DNA of 64,000 nucleotides from Paenibacillus thalictri (GCF_004307995.1 NZ_SIRE01000033.1:45381-109380), one strand, 5' to 3'; counted from the stretch's first letter, positions 43,423-53,240 are shown. Numbers and translations: made by a program. Notes: generated from the letters alone by a model not told the origin.

Positions 43423-44730
43423 ATGAAAAAGAAACTTTCAGCAGTTCTGCTGTCGAGTTTTTTACTGCTATCGGCATGCTCGAGCAACTCCGGCAACACA
43501 TCGAATTCAGCGAAACCTGCGGATCAAGCGCCGGCCAGCGCCAAGGAAATTACAGTTTGGGCATGGGACAAAAACTTCAATATCGCAGCGATGAAGCTAG
43601 CGGAAGAGGCGTACGTAAAGGATCATCCTGATGTGAAAATCAACATCGTGGAATACGCCCAGGACGACATCATCCAGAAGCTAAACACCGGACTTAATTC
43701 CGGCACGACCTCGGGTTTGCCTAACGTCGTATTGATCGAAGATTACCGCGCGCAAAGCTTTTTGAAAGCGTATCCCGATTCTTTTCAAGATCTGTCGTCT
43801 TCCATTAAAGCGTCTGATTTTGCCGATTACAAAATCGGATCAACCAGTCTAAACGGTAAACAGTACGGTCTTCCATTCGATTCCGGCGTAACGGGATTGT
43901 ATGTCCGCACCGACTACTTGCAGCAAGCCGGCTATAAAGCCGACGATCTGAAGAACCTCGATTGGGACAAATTTATTGAGATCGGTAAAGTGGTAAAAGC
44001 AAAAACCGGCAAAGATATGCTGACACAGGATCCGAACGACCTGGGTTTAATTCGCATGATGATTCAGTCGGCAGGCTCCTGGTATTTGAAAAGCGACGGC
44101 GCTACGCCGGATTTGAAAGACAATGCAGCGCTGAAGGACGCTTTCCAAACTTACAAATCGTTAATGTCCGCCAATATCGTGAAGATTACTTCCGACTGGA
44201 ACTCTTTCCTGGCCGGCTTTAACAGCGGCGCTGTCGCAACCGTGCCGACAGGCAACTGGATCACGCCTTCAGTTAAAGCGCAAGCTGATCAATCCGGCAA
44301 ATGGGCCGTCGTTCCGTTCCCTAAACTGAAAAACACAGCCGGCTCGGTCAACGCTTCGAACCTTGGCGGAAGCTCCTGGTATGTGCTGAATAGCCCCGGT
44401 AAAGAGCTTGCCGCGGATTTCCTCGGAAAAACGCTTGGCTCTAATGTAGATTTGTATCAAAAAATGCTGACCAATGTCGGAGTGATCGGCACCTATAAGC
44501 CTGCAGCTTCGGGCGACGCGTATACGAAAGCGGACGATTTCTTCGGTGGCCAAAAGATCAGCTCTGATTTTGCAACCTGGACCACGCAAATTCCAAAGGT
44601 CAACTATGGCATGCACACGTATGAGATCGAAGATATTCTCAAAGTCGGAGCGCAGAGCTATTTGAAGGGTACGGATTTGGATAAAGTGTTGGGTGACGCG
44701 CAGTCTCAAGCGGAGTCGCAAATTAAGTAA
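43423..44730 (+). CDS. Extracellular solute-binding lipoprotein, family 1
   Basis: 435 residues. Signal peptide MKKKLSAVLLSSFLLL with lipobox LSAC; family-1 domain with ITVWAWDKNFN, GLPFDSGVTGLYVRTDYL and LGGSSWYVLNS. AGGGGGAGC precedes the ATG. It delivers sugar to permeases at 44828 and 45706. The LacZ and alpha-galactosidase genes that follow suggest a galactose-containing oligosaccharide. Confidence 0.93.
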   Translation: MKKKLSAVLLSSFLLLSACSSNSGNTSNSAKPADQAPASAKEITVWAWDKNFNIAAMKLAEEAYVKDHPDVKINIVEYAQDDIIQKLNTGLNSGTTSGLPNVVLIEDYRAQSFLKAYPDSFQDLSSSIKASDFADYKIGSTSLNGKQYGLPFDSGVTGLYVRTDYLQQAGYKADDLKNLDWDKFIEIGKVVKAKTGKDMLTQDPNDLGLIRMMIQSAGSWYLKSDGATPDLKDNAALKDAFQTYKSLMSANIVKITSDWNSFLAGFNSGAVATVPTGNWITPSVKAQADQSGKWAVVPFPKLKNTAGSVNASNLGGSSWYVLNSPGKELAADFLGKTLGSNVDLYQKMLTNVGVIGTYKPAASGDAYTKADDFFGGQKISSDFATWTTQIPKVNYGMHTYEIEDILKVGAQSYLKGTDLDKVLGDAQSQAESQIK

Positions 44731-44750
44731 CCCGTTACATTTCCGATCGA

Positions 44751-44805
44751 CGCTGACCTCCGTTTTGCCGAATTGCGCATGGCGGAGGTCGGCGTTTCCA
44801 TTTTT
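44751..44805 (+). terminator. Intercistronic hairpin, partial terminator
   Basis: CGCTGACCTCCG pairs with CGGAGGTCGGCG (12 bp, one G-T pair, 20-nt loop), followed by TTTCCATTTTT. Placed between the binding-protein and permease genes, it would allow more binding protein than permease by partial termination or mRNA 3' end protection. Confidence 0.7.
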
Positions 44806-44827
44806 CTACAAGGAAGGTTTGGTAGCC

Positions 44828-45706
44828 TTGAACTACACAATGAAAAACAGAGCAAAGTTGACGGGATGGCTGTTTATTGCGCTTGCCGTAATCTTGATCT
44901 GTATCTTTTATTTTTATCCGATGATTCAAGCCTTGCTGCTCTCCTTTAAGACCGGAGCCGGAGCAAACCTGCACTACAATGGAGTCGACAATTACAAACG
45001 GCTGTTTAGCGATAAGACGTTTTTTACCGCGGTTAAAAATACGTTTATCTACTTGATCATTCAAGTGCCTATCATGATTCTGCTGGCGATGATCATCTCT
45101 GTGCTGCTTAACGACAGCAATCTGCGGTTCAAAGGGTTTTTCCGCACGGCGATTTTTTTGCCCTGCATCACCTCGCTTGTCGCTTATTCAGTTGTGTTTA
45201 AATATTTGTTTGGCAATGACGGTCTGATCAATCTGGCGCTGCTGAAGCTGCATATTCTCGCGCAACCGATTCAATGGATTTCCGATCCGTTCTGGGCAAA
45301 GGTAACCATCATTATTGCGATTACTTGGCGCTGGACCGGTTATAATATGATTTTTTATTTGTCGTCGCTGCAAAACATCGACAGCTCGATCTATGAAGCT
45401 GCTCGCCTCGACGGCGCTTCCGCGGTCCGGCAATTTTTCAGCATTACGGTGCCATTATTGAAGCCGATCATTTTGTTTACTTCGATTACTTCGACAATCG
45501 GAACGCTGCAGCTGTTTGACGAAATCGTTAATATTACAAAAGGCGGACCAGGCAATGCAACCCTTTCGATTTCACAATACATCTATAATCTTTCGTTCAA
45601 ATACTCTCCCGACTTTGGTTATGCCGCTACCGTCTCCTATTCGATTGTGGTCATGATCATCGTGCTGTCCGTCCTTCAAATTAAACTGGCAGGTGAGAAT
45701 AAATAA
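44828..45706 (+). CDS. Sugar ABC permease, MalF/UgpA type
   Basis: 292 residues, six membrane spans, EAA loop YEAARLDGASAVRQFFSI. The first ATG (44840) is 22 bases from AGGAAGG, whereas TTG at 44828 is ten bases away, so TTG is the likely start. Its stop overlaps the next start (TAATG). Confidence 0.9.
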   Translation: MNYTMKNRAKLTGWLFIALAVILICIFYFYPMIQALLLSFKTGAGANLHYNGVDNYKRLFSDKTFFTAVKNTFIYLIIQVPIMILLAMIISVLLNDSNLRFKGFFRTAIFLPCITSLVAYSVVFKYLFGNDGLINLALLKLHILAQPIQWISDPFWAKVTIIIAITWRWTGYNMIFYLSSLQNIDSSIYEAARLDGASAVRQFFSITVPLLKPIILFTSITSTIGTLQLFDEIVNITKGGPGNATLSISQYIYNLSFKYSPDFGYAATVSYSIVVMIIVLSVLQIKLAGENK

Positions 45707-46530
45707 TGGGCAAGTTAAAAAAGATTTCCATCTATGTGTTTTTGACCTTTGTGGCGATCATTTCCATATTCCCGTTTATTTGGATGATCATCAGCTCGAC
45801 GAATCTTTCCGTGGACGTCACCCAGGGGAGAATGCTGCCAGGCAGCCATTTTGTGCAAAACTTCAACAAGCTGGTGGACTCGGTCAACCTGTTCCAAGCT
45901 TTCGGCAATTCACTCAAAATCGCTTTATCGACAACAGTGCTGGCGCTGCTGATAGCTTCGCTGGCCGGTTACGGATTCGAAGTTTTCCGCAGCAAAGCGA
46001 AAGATATGGTGTTCAACATTTTGCTGCTGTCGATGATGATTCCATTTGCGGCGCTGATGGTGCCGCTTTATCAAATGTTTTCCAAGCTGTCGCGAACGGC
46101 TCCCGTGTTTGGCGTCAATACGATCGTGGCGGTCGTGCTCCCAACCTTTACGACTGCGTTTCTCATTTTCTTTTTCCGCCAAAGCACGAAAATGTTCCCG
46201 AAGGAGCTGCTGGAGGCCGGACGCATGGACGGCTTAACCGAGCTTGGCTTGTTTTTCCGCATCTACGTGCCAACGATGAAAACAACTTTCGCCGCCGGGG
46301 CGATTATTACATTTATGTCCAGCTGGAACAACTACTTGTGGCCGCTGATTGTACTGCAGACACCGGATAAAAGAACAATTCCGCTATTAGTTTCGAACTT
46401 GGGTTCCAGTTATTCGCCGGATTTCGGTGTGATTATGACAGCTATCGTTATTTCCACGCTGCCGACTGCACTGGTTTTCTTCCTCATGCAAAAACAATTT
46501 GTCGCGGGTATGGTCGGATCTGTAAAATAG
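45706..46530 (+). CDS. Sugar ABC permease, MalG/UgpE type
   Basis: 274 residues, six membrane spans, EAA region LLEAGRMDGLTELGLFFRI and C-terminus FVAGMVGSVK. Completes the importer; 39 bases before the beta-galactosidase start, so probably one operon. Confidence 0.92.
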   Translation: MGKLKKISIYVFLTFVAIISIFPFIWMIISSTNLSVDVTQGRMLPGSHFVQNFNKLVDSVNLFQAFGNSLKIALSTTVLALLIASLAGYGFEVFRSKAKDMVFNILLLSMMIPFAALMVPLYQMFSKLSRTAPVFGVNTIVAVVLPTFTTAFLIFFFRQSTKMFPKELLEAGRMDGLTELGLFFRIYVPTMKTTFAAGAIITFMSSWNNYLWPLIVLQTPDKRTIPLLVSNLGSSYSPDFGVIMTAIVISTLPTALVFFLMQKQFVAGMVGSVK

Positions 46531-46569
46531 AGTAAGATGCAAAATATGGATGTTGAGGAGACGAATCAA

Positions 46570-49500
46570 ATGGGTCATACGAAACCAAATCTGGATTGGC
46601 TTCAAGATGTCAGCGTTTTTAGAGTGAACAGGCTGGATGCTCACTCAGACCACCGTTATTATAGCTCGTTGGCGTCGGCCACGGCCGGATTGCCGATGGA
46701 CATGCGCCACAGCTTGAACGGCAGCTGGCAGTTCAGCTATGCGGTTAATCCGGCAAGCCGGATTGCCGCGTTTTACGAGATGGATTACAATTGTGCCGCT
46801 TGGGAGCATATTCAAGTTCCGGGCCATATTCAGCTTCAAGGCTGGGGCCAGGCACAGTATGTAAACACGATGTATCCATGGGACGGGCTGGCCGATCTTC
46901 GTCCTCCGCACATTTCCCAGGAGCATAATCCGGTGGGCAGTTATGTGAAGCATTTTGATCTGCCAGCCCATATGCAGGGCAAGCCTGTTTATATTTCTTT
47001 TCAAGGCGTCGAATCGGCTTTTTACGTTTGGCTGAACGGTGAATTTGTAGGCTACAGCGAGGACAGCTTCACGCCTTCCGAATTCGATTTGACACCGTAT
47101 ATCCGCGACGGAGTGAACAAGCTGGCTGTCGAGGTTTATCAGCGCAGCACCGGGAGCTGGCTGGAGGATCAAGATTTTTGGCGCTTCTCCGGCATTTTCC
47201 GCGATGTGTATTTATTTACGGTTCCGAAGCACCATGTTTGGGATTTACACGTCAAAGCCGAACTGGATGACCGCTATGAAAACGGCACCTTGAAGGTGGA
47301 TTTGGCGCTGTGGGCCAATCCGTCCGCTCCCGTTCATGCGCTGCTGGAATTAAAAGACGCCGCGGGCAGGACGTGCCTTACGGGAAAGAGCGAATTCCAA
47401 AACGGCAGGCTGGAAGTGATGGCTGAAGCAGGCCGTGTGCAGCTGTGGAGCGCCGAAAGCCCGTATTTGTATTCGTTATGTATTTCGATTGTGGATGAGC
47501 ATGGGGAACTGGTCGAAGCGATCGTGCAAAAGGTCGGCTTCCGCCGTTTTGAGATGAAGGACAAGCTGATGTGCTTAAACGGCAAACGGATCTTGTTTAA
47601 GGGCGTTAACCGCCACGAGTTCAACTGCCGCAGCGGGAGAGCGATCACAAAGCAGGACATGCTGTGGGATATTCAGACGCTGAAGCGCAGTAACATCAAC
47701 GCCGTCCGCACCTCGCATTATCCGAACCAAACGTTGTGGTACGAGTTGTGCGACAAATATGGGGTCTACGTCATCGATGAGATGAATTTGGAAACGCACG
47801 GATCCTGGCAAAAAATGGGCGCCGTCGAGCCTTCCTGGAATATCCCGGGCAACGACCCGCAGTGGCAGGACATCGTGCTTGACCGTGCGCGTTCGATGTT
47901 GGAGCGGGATAAGAACCATCCTTCGATCTTGATCTGGTCGTGCGGCAACGAGTCTTATGCGGGACAGGTCATTTTGAACGTGTCCAACTATTTCCGCGAA
48001 ACCGACCCGAGCCGGCTTGTCCATTACGAAGGCGTATTCCATAACCGCAAATATGATGCGACCAGCGACATGGAGAGCAGAATGTATGCAAAGCCCGCGG
48101 ATATAGAAGCTTATCTCCAAAGCCAGCCGGCAAAACCGTATATCAGTTGTGAATACATGCATGCCATGGGCAACTCAGTCGGCGGCCTGCATAAATATAC
48201 GGAACTGGAAAACAAGTACCCGATGTATCAAGGCGGCTTTATTTGGGACTATATCGACCAAGCGTTGGTGAAAAAAGACCGTTTCGGCCGCGAATATTTA
48301 GCTTACGGCGGCGATTTCCAGGATCGCCCGTCCGATTATAGCTTCTGCGGCAATGGCCTTGTCTATGCGGATCGGCAAGTCACGCCGAAAATGCAGGAAG
48401 TTAAATTCCTCTATCAGAATTATAAGCTGGAGCCGGCCCGTACGCATATCAACATCGTCAATGAAAGCCTGTTTACAGGATCGGGCCATCTTGTACTGGA
48501 GTACAGCCTGTATCGTGATGGCAAGCAGATCGGGTTATGGCAAACAAATGTCGACGTAGAAGCGCAAAACCGTATTAGCGTCCCGATCGAACTGCCTCCT
48601 ATGGAAGAGGTGCCCGGTGAGTATTGTCTGCAAGCTTCGCTGAAGCTTAAAGAGGCGCTTCCGTGGGCCGAGGCTGGATTTGAGATCGCTTTTGGCCAAA
48701 AAATTGTGGCAATCCAGGCTTTAGCCGGCCGCACTTTGCCATCCGGAGCTCTTAAAGTGGTCGAAGGCGATGTGAATATCGGCGTTATGGGCAAGGACTT
48801 TTCCATTCTATTTTCCAAGCAGGTCGGATCGCTGGTATCCATCCAATACAGCGGTCGCGAAATGATCGCCGTACCACCGGCACCGTTATTTTGGAGAGCC
48901 ACCACCGATAATGATAAAGGGACGTCGTTTGGTTTCACCGCAGGCGCTTGGTACGCTGCGAGTTTAGCGAGAAAATGTGCCAAAGTCGAACTACAGCAAA
49001 CGCCGGAAACGGCAACCGTCTCCTTTGAGTACACGTTCAGCATCCATTCCGAGCTACGTGTTAGAACGGCTTACACGGTGTATGCGGATGGATCCGTTCG
49101 TGTACATACCACCTACAAAGGAGCCGAGGGGCTTCCGAATCTGCCTATCGTTGCTTTATCTTTCAAGATGGCGTCTGAATATAACCAATCCGAATGGTAT
49201 GCGATGGGGCCTGAAGAAAACTATATCGACCGCGCTTACGGGGCGCGCTTAGGTATTTTCAGCAGCCCGGTTGAGCAATTGCCGTCGCGTTATCTCGTTC
49301 CGCAGGAATCGGGCAACCGCACCGGCGTCCGAAGCGTGAAAATAACCGATGCGAATGGACTAGGGCTGATGATCAAAGCAGATCCGCTTGCTCCGGTGGA
49401 GTGCAATGTATCTCCTTATTCCGCTTTTGAGCTGGAGCAGGCTAATCATCATTGGGAGCTGCCGGAGGTGCGTTATACGGTTATAACCGTGGCGGGCAGA

Positions 49501-49620
49501 CAAATGGGAGTAGGCGGAGACGACAGCTGGGGCGCGCCTGTGCATGATGAATATTTGATCCCGTCACATCAGGATTTGGAATTTGAATTTTACATTTCCG
49601 AAATTGCTGTGAAGGAATGA
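46570..49620 (+). CDS. lacZ: GH2 beta-galactosidase, LacZ type
   Basis: About 1016 residues, the size of LacZ. Jelly-roll domain at about 45-220 (GSWQFSYA, GVESAFYVWLNGEFVGYSEDS), Ig-like domain, TIM barrel with acid/base Glu in IWSCGNESYAG and nucleophile Glu in SCEYMHAMGNS, then the Bgal_small_N domain (LVSIQYSGREMI, PLFWRATTDNDKG). Hydrolyses terminal beta-galactosides in the cytoplasm. GAGGAG nine bases before the ATG at 46570 favours it over 46537. Context with an importer and alpha-galactosidase suggests galactose side chains of plant polysaccharides; with the nearby alpha-xylosidase, xyloglucan is one candidate. Confidence 0.93.
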   Translation: MGHTKPNLDWLQDVSVFRVNRLDAHSDHRYYSSLASATAGLPMDMRHSLNGSWQFSYAVNPASRIAAFYEMDYNCAAWEHIQVPGHIQLQGWGQAQYVNTMYPWDGLADLRPPHISQEHNPVGSYVKHFDLPAHMQGKPVYISFQGVESAFYVWLNGEFVGYSEDSFTPSEFDLTPYIRDGVNKLAVEVYQRSTGSWLEDQDFWRFSGIFRDVYLFTVPKHHVWDLHVKAELDDRYENGTLKVDLALWANPSAPVHALLELKDAAGRTCLTGKSEFQNGRLEVMAEAGRVQLWSAESPYLYSLCISIVDEHGELVEAIVQKVGFRRFEMKDKLMCLNGKRILFKGVNRHEFNCRSGRAITKQDMLWDIQTLKRSNINAVRTSHYPNQTLWYELCDKYGVYVIDEMNLETHGSWQKMGAVEPSWNIPGNDPQWQDIVLDRARSMLERDKNHPSILIWSCGNESYAGQVILNVSNYFRETDPSRLVHYEGVFHNRKYDATSDMESRMYAKPADIEAYLQSQPAKPYISCEYMHAMGNSVGGLHKYTELENKYPMYQGGFIWDYIDQALVKKDRFGREYLAYGGDFQDRPSDYSFCGNGLVYADRQVTPKMQEVKFLYQNYKLEPARTHINIVNESLFTGSGHLVLEYSLYRDGKQIGLWQTNVDVEAQNRISVPIELPPMEEVPGEYCLQASLKLKEALPWAEAGFEIAFGQKIVAIQALAGRTLPSGALKVVEGDVNIGVMGKDFSILFSKQVGSLVSIQYSGREMIAVPPAPLFWRATTDNDKGTSFGFTAGAWYAASLARKCAKVELQQTPETATVSFEYTFSIHSELRVRTAYTVYADGSVRVHTTYKGAEGLPNLPIVALSFKMASEYNQSEWYAMGPEENYIDRAYGARLGIFSSPVEQLPSRYLVPQESGNRTGVRSVKITDANGLGLMIKADPLAPVECNVSPYSAFELEQANHHWELPEVRYTVITVAGRQMGVGGDDSWGAPVHDEYLIPSHQDLEFEFYISEIAVKE

Positions 49621-49702
49621 CAGGTGTCGGAACTATTCGCTTCAGTAAATAAGGCGCATTTCCCAATCGGAGTCCGGCGTCAATTATGGGGGGAGAAGCA
49701 CT

Positions 49703-51895
49703 ATGAATATCTATTACAACGAAAATAAGCAGCTATTCCACCTGCAGTCTAAGGATATGAGTTACATCATTCAACTGGTGAACGGATATCCGTCCCATGC
49801 ATATTGGGGAAAGAGACTGGACCAGGATGGGAACTTAGACGATATGGTGATGCTGCAGGAGCGCTGCTCGTTCAGCCCTAATCCGGTGCCGGACGACAGG
49901 AGGATCTCGCTTGATACATTGCCGCAGGAATATCCGCAGTATGGAACTAGCGATTTCCGCCATCCGGCTTATCAGGTACAACTGCAGGATGGGAGCCGGA
50001 TTACGGAGCTGTTATATAGAACGCACCGAATCGTCAGGGGCAAGCCTGCTCTGGATGGGCTGCCGGCTGTGTATGCCGAGTCGGAACAGGAAGCGATGAC
50101 ACTGGAGCTGGAGCTAACCGACGCATATTCCGGCTTGCTGGTCATGATCAGCTACACGGTTTTTGAAGCGTTCAGTGCCATTACACGATCCGTACGTTTT
50201 GTCAATAAAGGGCAGCAAGCGCTGAATCTGCGCAGCGCCTTGAGTGCAAGCGTCGACTTTGCCGATGCCGAGTACGACAGTTTGGTTTTAACAGGCGCTT
50301 GGGTGAGGGAAAGGCACGTGCAAAGAAGCCCTCTCACTAGGGGGGGCACTACAAAAATCGAGAGCCGCCGCGGCTCCAGCAGCCATCAGGCCAATCCGTT
50401 CATCGCTTTGCTCCGGCCGGACGCAGGCGAAGAGCAGGGGGATGTGTTTGGTTTCAGTCTCGTATATAGCGGGAATTTCGCTGCACAAGCCGAAGTGGAT
50501 CAGTTCGCTACCGTGCGGGTGTCGATCGGCATCAATCCGTTTGATTTCGCTTGGCTGCTGGGGCCGGGAGAGTCATTCCAAACGCCGGAAGCGGTGCTTG
50601 TTTATTCGTCCGAAGGTTTGGGAGGCATGTCGAGAACGTACCATAAGCTGTACCGTACAAGGCTGTGCCGCGGGGGTCATCGCGATAAGGAACGGCCGAT
50701 TCTGGTGAATAACTGGGAAGCGACATATTTTGATTTCAACGCTGACAAAATTGAAGCGATCGCAGGCGAAGCCGCTGAGCTTGGGATTGAGCTGTTTGTG
50801 CTTGATGACGGCTGGTTCGGCAAACGCGATAACGATACGACTTCTCTTGGAGATTGGACGGTCGACCGCAACAAGCTGCCGAACGGCCTGGAAGATTTGG
50901 CTGCGCGTGTAAATAAGCTGGGGCTTCAGTTCGGTTTATGGTTTGAGCCGGAGATGATATCACCTGAGAGCGAACTGTACCGCCTTCACCCGGATTGGTG
51001 TCTGCACGTGCCGGAACGGCGCAGAACGGAAGGACGGTGCCAGCTCATTCTCGACTATTCCAGACAAGATGTCAGGGAGTATATTTTTGACGCGCTTAGC
51101 GACATCTTTCGAACCGTCCCCGTCACCTATGTCAAATGGGATATGAACCGTAATATGACAGAGATTGGTTCCGCGGCGCTGCCGGCGGAACGCCAATCCG
51201 AAGTAGCGCACCGGTATATGTTGGGACTGTACGAACTGTTGGAGAAGCTGGGCGGATCATTTCCGCATATCCTTTTCGAGAGCTGCTCCGGCGGCGGCGG
51301 CCGGTTCGATCCAGGCATGCTCTACTATATGCCGCAGACGTGGACAAGCGACGATACGGACGCAGTCGAAAGGCTCAAAATCCAATACGGAACCAGTATC
51401 GTCTACCCGGTCAGCGCGATGGGGTCGCATGTTTCCGCCGTACCGAATCATCAGGTGGGCCGCGTCACGCCGCTGACGACCAGGGGCGACGTGGCGATGT
51501 CCGGCAACTTCGGATACGAGCTGGACCTGACAAAGCTATCTGAGGAAGAGAAAGCGGTCATGAAACAGCAAGTGAGCGATTATAAAGAGCTTCGCGGACT
51601 TATTCAGAGCGGCGATTTGTACCGGTTAAAAAGTCCGTTTATCGGAAATGAAACGGCTTGGATGTTTGTTTCGGACGATAAGAAGCAAGCGGTTGTGTTC
51701 TATTTCCGGGTGATGGCGGAGCCTAACGCTCCGCTGCGGAGGTTGCAGCTCCGCGGTCTGAATGAGGGCTTCGATTATCGCGTCAGCCAGCTTGGCACCA
51801 GCTACCGCGGAGACAGGCTTATGCACCTCGGGTTGAATCTGCCGCAGATCGACGGCGATTATGCTAGTAGCTGGTTTAAACTGGACGCTGAGTGA
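49703..51895 (+). CDS. GH36 alpha-galactosidase
   Basis: 730 residues, the standard length of bacterial tetrameric GH36 enzymes. N-terminal beta-supersandwich, then TIM barrel with NNWEATYFDFN, FVLDDGWFGKR, nucleophile Asp in VKWDMNRNMTE, the SCSGGGGRFDPGML loop and acid/base Asp in TWTSDDTDA, then a C-terminal sheet domain. Removes alpha-1,6-galactose from raffinose-type or galactomannan oligosaccharides. GGGGGGAG lies upstream of the ATG. Last gene before a strong terminator. Confidence 0.95.
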   Translation: MNIYYNENKQLFHLQSKDMSYIIQLVNGYPSHAYWGKRLDQDGNLDDMVMLQERCSFSPNPVPDDRRISLDTLPQEYPQYGTSDFRHPAYQVQLQDGSRITELLYRTHRIVRGKPALDGLPAVYAESEQEAMTLELELTDAYSGLLVMISYTVFEAFSAITRSVRFVNKGQQALNLRSALSASVDFADAEYDSLVLTGAWVRERHVQRSPLTRGGTTKIESRRGSSSHQANPFIALLRPDAGEEQGDVFGFSLVYSGNFAAQAEVDQFATVRVSIGINPFDFAWLLGPGESFQTPEAVLVYSSEGLGGMSRTYHKLYRTRLCRGGHRDKERPILVNNWEATYFDFNADKIEAIAGEAAELGIELFVLDDGWFGKRDNDTTSLGDWTVDRNKLPNGLEDLAARVNKLGLQFGLWFEPEMISPESELYRLHPDWCLHVPERRRTEGRCQLILDYSRQDVREYIFDALSDIFRTVPVTYVKWDMNRNMTEIGSAALPAERQSEVAHRYMLGLYELLEKLGGSFPHILFESCSGGGGRFDPGMLYYMPQTWTSDDTDAVERLKIQYGTSIVYPVSAMGSHVSAVPNHQVGRVTPLTTRGDVAMSGNFGYELDLTKLSEEEKAVMKQQVSDYKELRGLIQSGDLYRLKSPFIGNETAWMFVSDDKKQAVVFYFRVMAEPNAPLRRLQLRGLNEGFDYRVSQLGTSYRGDRLMHLGLNLPQIDGDYASSWFKLDAE

Positions 51896-51956
51896 CGGTA
51901 TATCTACGTCCGAATACACAGCCGATCAATGATTTTTGCTGGTGGTGTAAGCAGTA

Positions 51957-51995
51957 AAAAGAGGGAATTGCTCAGGGTGAGCAATTCCCTCTTTT
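51957..51995. terminator. Strong bidirectional terminator
   Basis: A 17-bp perfect stem (AAAAGAGGGAATTGCTC with GAGCAATTCCCTCTTTT) and 5-nt loop. A-run and T-run flanks allow function on both strands, between the alpha-galactosidase operon and the minus-strand AraC gene. Confidence 0.9.
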
Positions 51996-52005
51996 CAGTG
52001 CGCCC

Positions 52006-52146
52006 AGCCAAGTTAGGCAAAACCAGCCGATGGGAGAAGAACTGTTCCGTTACATTGACCCGATGAAGCGGACAAATCGCAGAGACAAAAGAATGGTAGA
52101 GCTGAACATCGTGGGTGCGGATAATCAACAACTGCCGAGCAATTGA
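52006..52146 (+). pseudogene. Possible C-terminal gene remnant, family not recognised
   Basis: Between the terminator and the AraC gene, one frame reads QPMGEELFRYIDPMKRT, then NRRDKRMVELNIVG to a stop at 52144-52146. It has protein-like composition (mixed charge, helix then strand) but no start codon with a ribosome site and no upstream continuation past the terminator. I read it as a degraded gene end or chance; family unknown. The rest of 51896-52278 shows nothing else. Confidence 0.3.
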
Positions 52147-52278
52147 ACTGCCCCCTTAAAGATATATTTGGAAATAAATGGGTTTTATCTCATCGGGATT
52201 TCTGAATGCGCCAGCCGAACATATCGCGTGTTTCAAAATATTCAGCATGAACAGTTTTGACAGCATCTTTACAATGGC

Positions 52279-53157
52279 CTACCTTGCATGCTTCCGATAT
52301 TGGGCCGGCGTACAGCCGTAACGATCCCGGAACTTTTTGATAAAATAGCTGAGATGCTCGAAACCGGCCTCTGCGGCGATCTCCACAATGGAAGCGGTGG
52401 TGTGCTGCAGAAGAGAAGCGGCTCTCTGAATACGGTAATGGTTGAGGTATTCCACGGGGGTCTGGCGCATCTGTACCTTGAATGCTCGACAGAAATGACC
52501 TTCGCTCATATTGGCGATTGCGGCGAGCTCATATACTTTTATTTTTTTCATATAATGGTTCTCAATATGGACGAGAACAGGTTTGAAGCGTTCCATGCTC
52601 CGCGAGTGCGAGCTTCCGTCCGAGACACATTTGGTAAAATGTCCATCCGAAATAAATTCGGCCAGGATCAAATAGAGTTCGGCCTTCACTCTCCAAGCTC
52701 TGGCGGCGTCCTGTGTATGTCGACCGAGCCGATACAAGCGGCGGAGCCGAGCTAAGATGCGCCTTCCGAATCGATTATGGGACGAGAGAGGCATTTGGAG
52801 AATAAGCTCCTGCTTATGCAAGGGAGTCAGGATTCGTTGCGTTATCTCGTCATTTGCGCTCGCCAGCCACGCCAGATCGAAGACGGCGGCTTGGTAGGTG
52901 CAGGTCGAGTCGTTCAAGGAAAAGCCGCCGTGAAGTTCGCCTGGAGGAATGTACACACAGTCCCCTTCCGCCAGATCGTACAAAGAGCCGTCCACCATGA
53001 ACGTCGCACTCCCTTCTTCCACCCAGAGGAATTCTGCTTCATCATGCCAGTGCACGTCCAGCACCGTAGGGCTCGTTATCCCTTCCATTCGGTAGAAGCC
53101 GACTGGAAGCTCGGCGGTGCCGTGGACATGTTTCTCTCTCAAGCTGAATTTGTTCAT
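52279..53157 (-). CDS. AraC-family transcriptional regulator with cupin domain
   Basis: 292 residues. Cupin sensor (DVHWHDEAEFLWVEEGSATFMVDG, CVYIPPGELHGG) at about 30-115, C-terminal double HTH (LAAIANMSEGHFCRAFKVQM, then AAEAGFEHLSYFIKKFRDRYGCTPAQYR). GAGGTG before the ATG at 53157 fixes the start; longer forms to 53253 run into the divergent promoter. It is divergent from the alpha-xylosidase gene and most likely regulates it. Confidence 0.9.
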   Translation of the reverse strand: MNKFSLREKHVHGTAELPVGFYRMEGITSPTVLDVHWHDEAEFLWVEEGSATFMVDGSLYDLAEGDCVYIPPGELHGGFSLNDSTCTYQAAVFDLAWLASANDEITQRILTPLHKQELILQMPLSSHNRFGRRILARLRRLYRLGRHTQDAARAWRVKAELYLILAEFISDGHFTKCVSDGSSHSRSMERFKPVLVHIENHYMKKIKVYELAAIANMSEGHFCRAFKVQMRQTPVEYLNHYRIQRAASLLQHTTASIVEIAAEAGFEHLSYFIKKFRDRYGCTPAQYRKHAR

Positions 53158-53200
53158 AGGCACACCTCTATATATCAGAATTGTGCTAAAAAAAAGCGAT

Positions 53201-53228
53201 ATCATGCAAGAATTGAATTCGATCATGC
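53201..53228. promoter_or_regulatory. Direct-repeat operator, probable AraC site
   Basis: ATCATGC at 53201-53207 and again at 53222-53228, 21 bp apart, in the AraC/GH31 divergent region. The second copy lies within the spacer of the candidate GH31 promoter. Confidence 0.5.
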
Positions 53229-53240
53229 TGATATTATGAT
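53213..53240 (+). promoter_or_regulatory. Candidate promoter of alpha-xylosidase gene
   Basis: TTGAAT at 53213-53218 and TATGAT at 53235-53240, 16-bp spacer, 44 bases before the start codon. Confidence 0.5.

Noticed and set aside
45693..46370. 225-residue plus-strand frame overlapping the permease at 45706
   Set aside because: Out-of-frame shadow; the permease frame has membrane spans, the EAA loop and the conserved C-terminus.
48420..49043. 207-residue minus-strand frame inside lacZ
   Set aside because: Shadow of the GH2 coding sequence; lacZ motifs and codon pattern show the plus strand is coding.
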